Assembly: GCA_964549765.1 (NCBI GenBank)
Contig: CAZJWR010000050.1
Span: 1 to 26,976 of the forward strand
Reading direction: 5' to 3'
Length of the DNA stretch: 26,976 nucleotides
Source of the DNA: CAZJWR01 sp964549765
GTDB lineage: Bacteria; Zixibacteria; MSB-5A5; GN15; JAAZOE01
Shown: piece by piece, positions 23,481 through 26,976 of the stretch
Layout of the letters: every line of letters begins with the position of its first letter
Position numbering within the stretch: the first letter of the stretch is position 1
Notes under the pieces: generated by a model
What the model was told of the DNA's origin: nothing
The model's database searches: none
Seen by the model: only the letters and a program-made list of their open reading frames with translations
Made by a program: the position numbers and the translations under genes

Positions 23481-24070
23481 AACGGTTGTTTGATCTGGTC
23501 GTATCCCTGGCGGCGATTATTATCCTGTCGCCGCTCTTCATCGTCATCAGTCTGCTCATTTTGCTCACCACGGGCTGGCCGATATTCTACCGTCAGGCGC
23601 GGGTGGGTCGTAACGGTCGGCTGTTCAAAATCGTCAAATTTCGCAGTATGGTCAGGCGTGCCGACAAGCAGGGCCCGTCGTACACTGTCGGCGGCGATCC
23701 CCGGATAACGCCCGTGGGGCGTTTCCTGAGGAAATATAAGTTGGACGAAATCCCGCAGCTTTTCAATGTTCTGGTTGGGCATATGTCGTTCGTGGGGCCG
23801 CGTCCGGAAGTCCCCGACTACGTCGAACGGTACACCGATTCCCAGCGGAGCGTGCTTTCGGTTCGTCCGGGGTTGACCGACCCGGCGTCGATTGTCTATC
23901 GCGATGAGGAAAAGGTGCTGGCGCGGTATGAGGATTCTCGAACGGCCTATATCGAGAAGATCATGCCGGCCAAGCTGAAGCTGAATATGGCCTATCTCGA
24001 AAAGGCGACGTTCCGCAAAGACCTGGGGTTGATCCTGGAAACGCTCAAACGGCTTTTTTGGCATCGCTGA
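23477..24070 (+). CDS. Initiating phosphoglycosyl transferase, minimal PglC-like sugar transferase
   Basis: This 197-residue protein of the bacterial sugar transferase family moves a sugar-1-phosphate from a UDP-sugar to undecaprenyl phosphate, the first step of repeat-unit assembly. It has one N-terminal re-entrant hydrophobic helix (about 8-34, LVVSLAAIIILSPLFIVISLLIL). The catalytic core follows with YRQARVGRNGRLFKIVKFRSM (37-57), the KLDEIPQLFNVLVGHMSFVGPRPEVP segment holding the catalytic Asp-Glu pair, and RPGLTDPASI. It has the minimal PglC size and lacks the four-span N-terminal domain of WbaP/WcaJ enzymes. The next gene supplies a four-span domain of that general look. Confidence 0.92.
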   Translation: MKRLFDLVVSLAAIIILSPLFIVISLLILLTTGWPIFYRQARVGRNGRLFKIVKFRSMVRRADKQGPSYTVGGDPRITPVGRFLRKYKLDEIPQLFNVLVGHMSFVGPRPEVPDYVERYTDSQRSVLSVRPGLTDPASIVYRDEEKVLARYEDSRTAYIEKIMPAKLKLNMAYLEKATFRKDLGLILETLKRLFWHR

Positions 24071-24079
24071 TTGTTTCTC

Positions 24080-24108
24080 TTTACGGGGGCTTTGAATTTT
24101 TATATATT
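24080..24108 (+). promoter_or_regulatory. Possible internal promoter before the TM-CBS-SDR gene
   Basis: TTTACG (24080-24085), a 17-base spacer and TATATT (24103-24108) lie in a 63-base AT-rich gap, the only AT-rich break near the end of the operon. A start near 24115 would leave a leader of about 19 bases before ATG 24134. The -10 matches 5/6 and the -35 matches 4/6. Confidence 0.4.
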
Positions 24109-24133
24109 ACTTAGCTCTATTAGGATAGGAAAT

Positions 24134-25936
24134 ATGCCCAGACGACGCTATACATATATTCAGGCCGCGACCGATTTTGTCGTGTTTGCGCTGATTTCGG
24201 CGGGACTTCTGGCGCTTCAGCCGTCCACTCGCCGAATGATCGGCGGCGGCGTGCTCTTGTATCTGTCGCCATTTATCGTATCCTTCTTTCTTGTCCTCCT
24301 GCTGGCAGTCTTTCGCCAATACCGCCTGCCGAGAAGCGACCGTTTCCTGCGGCAATTCCTCGACGCCTTCAACGTCGTCACGCTTGGTTTTCTGCTCGTC
24401 GTCGTCATCAGTTTCGACCTCGGCGCGCTGATCACGACGCAGCGCGGACACCTGTTCCTGTTTCTTTTCGGGCTGCTGTTTGCCACCGCGCTCTCGCGCG
24501 TTATTACCTATTCATGGATGGGGCGCTTTCCCGATTTCTCCCTCAAGGAACCGGTTGTCCTTAAGGACACCAACGGTCACAGCGGCAAGGAGTTTTCGCC
24601 GCTGATCTTGTCGGGCGATATGCTCATCGTCGACGCCAAAGTCGTGATCGACAACTCGCCTTTCGATTTTGCCGTCGTCACTGATGATGGCGGTTATTTT
24701 GCAGGCACCGTGACCGATGGGGACATTATCGAGGAGACGCTTAAAAAGGACGGCCGCAAAGCCGCCCTCCGCGAGATCATGAACCGCGACCATCCGGTGG
24801 CGCGCGAAACGTTGTCGGCGGGCAGAATGCGGCAGATGATGATTGACCGCAATCTTCGATTTCTGCCGCTTCTCACCAACGAAGGCAAATCGGCGCGGGT
24901 GGTGCTGCTCTCCGATCTGGACGCCAAGTACCGCACGGTCAAACTCAGAAATCGTTCCCGCCGGGTGCTGATCATCGGCGGCGCGGGATATATCGGCTCC
25001 ATCATGTCCCGGTATCTGCTTAAGCGCGGCTATCCTGTATCGGTGCTGGACAACCTGATGTTCGGCTACGATGCCCTCAAGGAACTCGACAATCATCCCG
25101 CGTATAGATTCTTCAAGGGCGATGCGCGCAACATACAGGATTTGCTGACGGCAATGGAAGACGTCGACACGGTCGTGCATCTGGCGGCCATCGTCGGCGA
25201 CCCTGCCTGTGAGCTGGATCATCGGGCGACAATCGATATTAACTACGAGGCGTCCAAAGTCCTGGTCGAGGCCTGCCTGCACAAAAAAGTCCAGCGGCTG
25301 CTGTTTGCGTCGACCTGCTCGGTGTACGGCGCGAGCAAAAACGGCGAACTGCTCACGGAGGAATCGGCGATCAACCCGGTGTCGTTGTATGCCGAAACCA
25401 AACTGCGCTCCGAAGAGGCGATATTGAGCAAGGCTGAACCGCCTTTGGCCGTGACCATATTCCGCCTGGCGACCGTATTCGGCTTCTCGTATCGGCCGCG
25501 ATTCGATCTGGTCGTCAATATCCTGACGGCGCGCGCCTTGCAGGACGGCGAAATATCGATTTTCGGCGGATCGCAATGGCGGCCCAACGTGCACGTGCTC
25601 GACGTGGTGCGGGCGTTCGTGGCGGCTTTCGAGGCGCCCAAGGAAAAGATCGACCGGCAGATATTCAACCTCGGATCGGAGAAGGAAAACTACCGCATCT
25701 CCGAACTCGGCGATCTGGTCAAGGAGATGCTGCCGGAAACGAATGTCAAGACGGTCGAGGCGGCTATCGACCGGCGGGATTATCGGGTCGGCTTCGACCG
25801 CATCGAGCAGGCGCTCGGCTGGCAGGCGAAAGTATCGGTGCGCGACGGCATCAAGGAAATTATCGACGCCTATCACCAGAAAAAATTCGGCCATTACTCC
25901 GAAAAGATCTATTCGAATCTCAAGCATTTGCAGTAA
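24134..25936 (+). CDS. Four-span membrane domain + CBS pair + SDR epimerase/dehydratase fusion
   Basis: The product is 600 residues from ATG 24134; the open frame extends to a TTG at 24071 inside the AT-rich gap, which I reject. Residues 1-130 hold four membrane spans (about 14-29, 37-61, 77-99, 105-126) and resemble the N-terminal domain of WbaP/WcaJ-type transferases. Residues about 158-270 look like a CBS (Bateman) pair: LILSGDMLIVDAKVVIDN, AGTVTDGDIIEETL, LREIMNRD, FLPLLTNEGK, VVLLSDLD. Residues about 277-590 are an extended SDR: GGAGYIG (282-288), HLAAIVGDPAC, the Ser block LFASTCSVYG, and YAETK with Y419 and K423. The triad is Ser-Tyr-Lys, not the Met-containing form of WbpM/PglF. It should be a membrane-tethered, perhaps nucleotide-regulated, sugar-nucleotide epimerase or dehydratase serving the transferase next door. 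The substrate is unknown. Confidence 0.85.
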   Translation: MPRRRYTYIQAATDFVVFALISAGLLALQPSTRRMIGGGVLLYLSPFIVSFFLVLLLAVFRQYRLPRSDRFLRQFLDAFNVVTLGFLLVVVISFDLGALITTQRGHLFLFLFGLLFATALSRVITYSWMGRFPDFSLKEPVVLKDTNGHSGKEFSPLILSGDMLIVDAKVVIDNSPFDFAVVTDDGGYFAGTVTDGDIIEETLKKDGRKAALREIMNRDHPVARETLSAGRMRQMMIDRNLRFLPLLTNEGKSARVVLLSDLDAKYRTVKLRNRSRRVLIIGGAGYIGSIMSRYLLKRGYPVSVLDNLMFGYDALKELDNHPAYRFFKGDARNIQDLLTAMEDVDTVVHLAAIVGDPACELDHRATIDINYEASKVLVEACLHKKVQRLLFASTCSVYGASKNGELLTEESAINPVSLYAETKLRSEEAILSKAEPPLAVTIFRLATVFGFSYRPRFDLVVNILTARALQDGEISIFGGSQWRPNVHVLDVVRAFVAAFEAPKEKIDRQIFNLGSEKENYRISELGDLVKEMLPETNVKTVEAAIDRRDYRVGFDRIEQALGWQAKVSVRDGIKEIIDAYHQKKFGHYSEKIYSNLKHLQ

Positions 25937-26009
25937 GCACCCTCTCACAAATAACGTTCCCCGAATTCGACAATTCGTTGGATTATGCACGCGCGCATAG
26001 GGTTACGGC

Positions 26010-26024
26010 GAAATGGGTTCGTTT
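26010..26024 (+). repeat. 15-base direct repeat, copy 1
   Basis: GAAATGGGTTCGTTT occurs here and, identically, at 26188-26202, starting 178 bases later in the same orientation. Read on the minus strand it is AAACGAACCCATTT plus one base. It lies at the edge of the GC-rich segment after the operon and could bound a short repeated unit. Confidence 0.6.
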
Positions 26025-26045
26025 CCCGCAGGGAGCGGGGCTTTT
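26025..26045 (+). terminator. Weak terminator-like hairpin after the polysaccharide operon
   Basis: CCCGC (26025-26029) and GCGGG (26035-26039) form a 5-bp stem with loop AGGGA, followed by GCTTTTG. It is the only terminator-like structure in the 600 bases after the operon. The stem is short, so termination here is uncertain. Confidence 0.35.
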
Positions 26046-26187
26046 GCTGTCGCGTGTACGACCATATTTTTCAAGTTTCGGCAAGTGTCGGCGTCGTTCC
26101 GCAGAAGCGGCGCGGGCTTGTGACCTGCCGGTAGGGCGTCGAATATAAAAATTCCCAGTAACGTCAATGCAGTCATCATAGTACAAT

Positions 26188-26202
26188 GAAATGGGTTCGT
26201 TT
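26188..26202 (+). repeat. 15-base direct repeat, copy 2
   Basis: This is an identical copy of GAAATGGGTTCGTTT from 26010-26024. After this copy the sequence becomes clearly more AT-rich (GTTCAAAATTACTTTTTG). The two copies enclose a 163-base interior in which I find no gene. Confidence 0.6.
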
Positions 26203-26403
26203 GTTCAAAATTACTTTTTGCAGATCCGGGTACAGTGGGGCAATGAGTTACATCGACGGGAATATCGCATCCGGAAATCTCATTTTTGGACGTTCGCATA
26301 GACGCTCCTTTTCGATAGGCTCTCTATATATAGGCCCGGCGGCACAAATTGCATTAGATTGCTATAAGTCTGTGGGTGGTGTATGTCCCCATGCGCCAAC
26401 GCG

Positions 26404-26431
26404 GCGTGCCAGACGAAGACGTCTGGCATGC
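26404..26431. repeat. Long palindrome (12-bp stem, 4-base loop), REP-like
   Basis: GCGTGCCAGACG (26404-26415), loop AAGA, and CGTCTGGCATGC (26420-26431) form twelve pairs with one G-T. No T-run follows on either strand, so it is not a standard terminator. A free-standing intergenic palindrome of this kind resembles REP/BIME-type or small miniature elements. Only one copy is in the window, so dispersal is not shown. Confidence 0.5.
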
Positions 26432-26460
26432 AAAATCTCGACCAGCAGAGATGTTCCCTT

Positions 26461-26489
26461 TTGCCAAGGGCTAATGTGATTTATATTCG
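26461..26489 (+). promoter_or_regulatory. Weak candidate promoter for the AT-rich edge gene
   Basis: TTGCCA (26461-26466), a 17-base spacer and TATTCG (26484-26489) lie about 55 bases before the start at 26545. The -35 is a good match and the -10 is poor. The region is AT-rich, so this could be chance. Confidence 0.22.
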
Positions 26490-26544
26490 AAATGTAATTG
26501 CAACTAATTCGCCATAGGCTCAAGAATGCTATTTGGAGGTTGAT

Positions 26545-26976
26545 ATGGATAAGGAAGAACTGAGAGTAGAAATTTTAAAATTAATAGACAGTCCCTTAAT
26601 GACAAGGCACATCATTAAGAAAATTATTGCAATGACAATGAAACGGCCCGACTATCCGCTAAATGAGGAACGGGAATTGACGTTTGGCTTCCTATCAAGG
26701 CACGCGTTGCAATCCTATACCCTGAATAACATATTCTTCCCAAAGGAAGCCGACGATCTCATCCCGGGAGGAGAGAAAGGTTCTTTACTAGACGTGGCTT
26801 CTGGATGTTCCATAATAAGGAGTCTTTACGATAACTACCTGACTTTGCACTATTTACTAGATGAAAGAGTGCCATATGCCCAGATAAGATGTAGGCGAAG
26901 GATCTGGTCACGAAATGGTGTCAAGAAAAGGTTAAGTTTTAGAGATCAAATGAAGTCTCCAGAAGAAATGATCGAG
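26545..26976 (+). CDS. AT-rich hypothetical protein, C terminus cut by the window end
   Basis: A frame opens at ATG 26545 and stays open for 144 codons to the last base of the window. GGAGG (26536-26540) lies four bases ahead. The product begins MDKEELRVEILKLI and is mainly helical and charged. One segment (IIRSLYDNYLTLHYLLDE, about residues 90-107) has the Arg-x3-(Asp/Glu) plus hydrophobic helix pattern seen in some DUF5677-like proteins, but I cannot place it firmly. Codon use differs sharply from all upstream genes: many TTA, ATA, AGA, AGG and AAA codons against the GC-rich neighbours. This suggests horizontal transfer. It could belong to a defence or other accessory island continuing beyond the window; that is inference. 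Confidence 0.7.
   Translation, partial: MDKEELRVEILKLIDSPLMTRHIIKKIIAMTMKRPDYPLNEERELTFGFLSRHALQSYTLNNIFFPKEADDLIPGGEKGSLLDVASGCSIIRSLYDNYLTLHYLLDERVPYAQIRCRRRIWSRNGVKKRLSFRDQMKSPEEMIE

Larger units (their letters stand above)
25937..26544. other. 608-base non-coding junction with repeats
   Basis: No convincing gene lies here. Short frames on both strands (plus 26186-26479; minus 25983-26186 and 26003-26299) begin or end in repeats and have no ribosome-binding site or family signature. The stretch contains a 15-base direct repeat (26010 and 26188), a weak hairpin with a T-run (26025-26045), and a long palindrome (26404-26431). Composition shifts from GC-rich on the left to AT-rich on the right. 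It separates the polysaccharide operon from a gene of foreign character. Confidence 0.6.

Noticed and set aside
24512..25990. 492-codon minus-strand frame
   Set aside because: Shadow of the TM-CBS-SDR gene; Arg/His/Asp-rich with no motifs.
26186..26479. 97-codon plus-strand frame and two minus-strand frames (25983-26186, 26003-26299) in the junction
   Set aside because: They begin or end in the 15-base repeats or run through the palindrome, have no ribosome-binding sites, and encode no recognisable protein.
1..26976. CRISPR arrays, rRNA or tRNA genes, integrase or transposase genes
   Set aside because: I looked for regularly spaced repeats, cloverleaf arms and known mobile-element protein motifs and found none inside the window.

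Overview
The window is bacterial, moderately GC-rich and densely coded. I see no rRNA, tRNA, CRISPR array or recognisable transposase. The left part suggests an anaerobe or facultative anaerobe: it encodes a ferredoxin-linked NfnAB-type transhydrogenase, acetate kinase, a 3-hydroxybutyryl-CoA dehydrogenase and a DUF438/hemerythrin plus DUF1858/DUF2249 pair. The right part carries an envelope polysaccharide locus of Gram-negative type. An uncultured lineage of the FCB/Zixibacteria kind would fit, but that is a guess; the sequence does not fix the phylum.

Layout. (1) 1-530: a self-contained transcription unit for a 64-residue secreted peptide whose mature part has six cysteines, with promoter, perfect Shine-Dalgarno and terminator. 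(2) 619-5273, minus strand: hbd and ackA (overlapping), then nfnA and nfnB. (3) 5456-6164: an Hsp20 gene behind a near-perfect sigma-54 promoter and two helically phased inverted repeats that look like enhancer-binding sites. (4) 6213-8187, minus strand: a TauE/SafE permease and a TPR protein with two credible start codons. (5) 8320-10161: the DUF438-hemerythrin-PAS gene and the DUF1858-DUF2249 gene, behind an FNR/DNR/HcpR-like box placed at about -41.5. (6) 10355-25936: a tightly packed plus-strand polysaccharide operon behind a strong sigma-70 promoter. (7) 25937-26544: a gene-free stretch with a direct repeat and a long palindrome, followed by an AT-rich, probably acquired gene cut by the window end.

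The polysaccharide locus reads as a Wzx/Wzy-type pathway. It has a Wza-like SLBB export protein, a Wzz-like co-polymerase, three sugar-nucleotide enzymes resembling WbpD, WbpE and WbpI (acetyltransferase, aminotransferase, 2-epimerase), a MurJ/Wzx-type flippase, a Wzy/WaaL-type polymerase or ligase, two GT4 glycosyltransferases, a methyltransferase and a second aminotransferase. It ends with a PglC-like phosphoglycosyl transferase and an unusual membrane-CBS-SDR fusion. With only two glycosyltransferases and one initiating transferase, a short repeat unit containing a diacetamido sugar acid is the simplest reading (inference).

The least familiar items are the Cys-rich peptide, the TM-CBS-epimerase fusion next to a minimal phosphoglycosyl transferase, the sigma-54 control region of hsp20, and the repeat-bearing junction with the AT-rich gene at the right edge.
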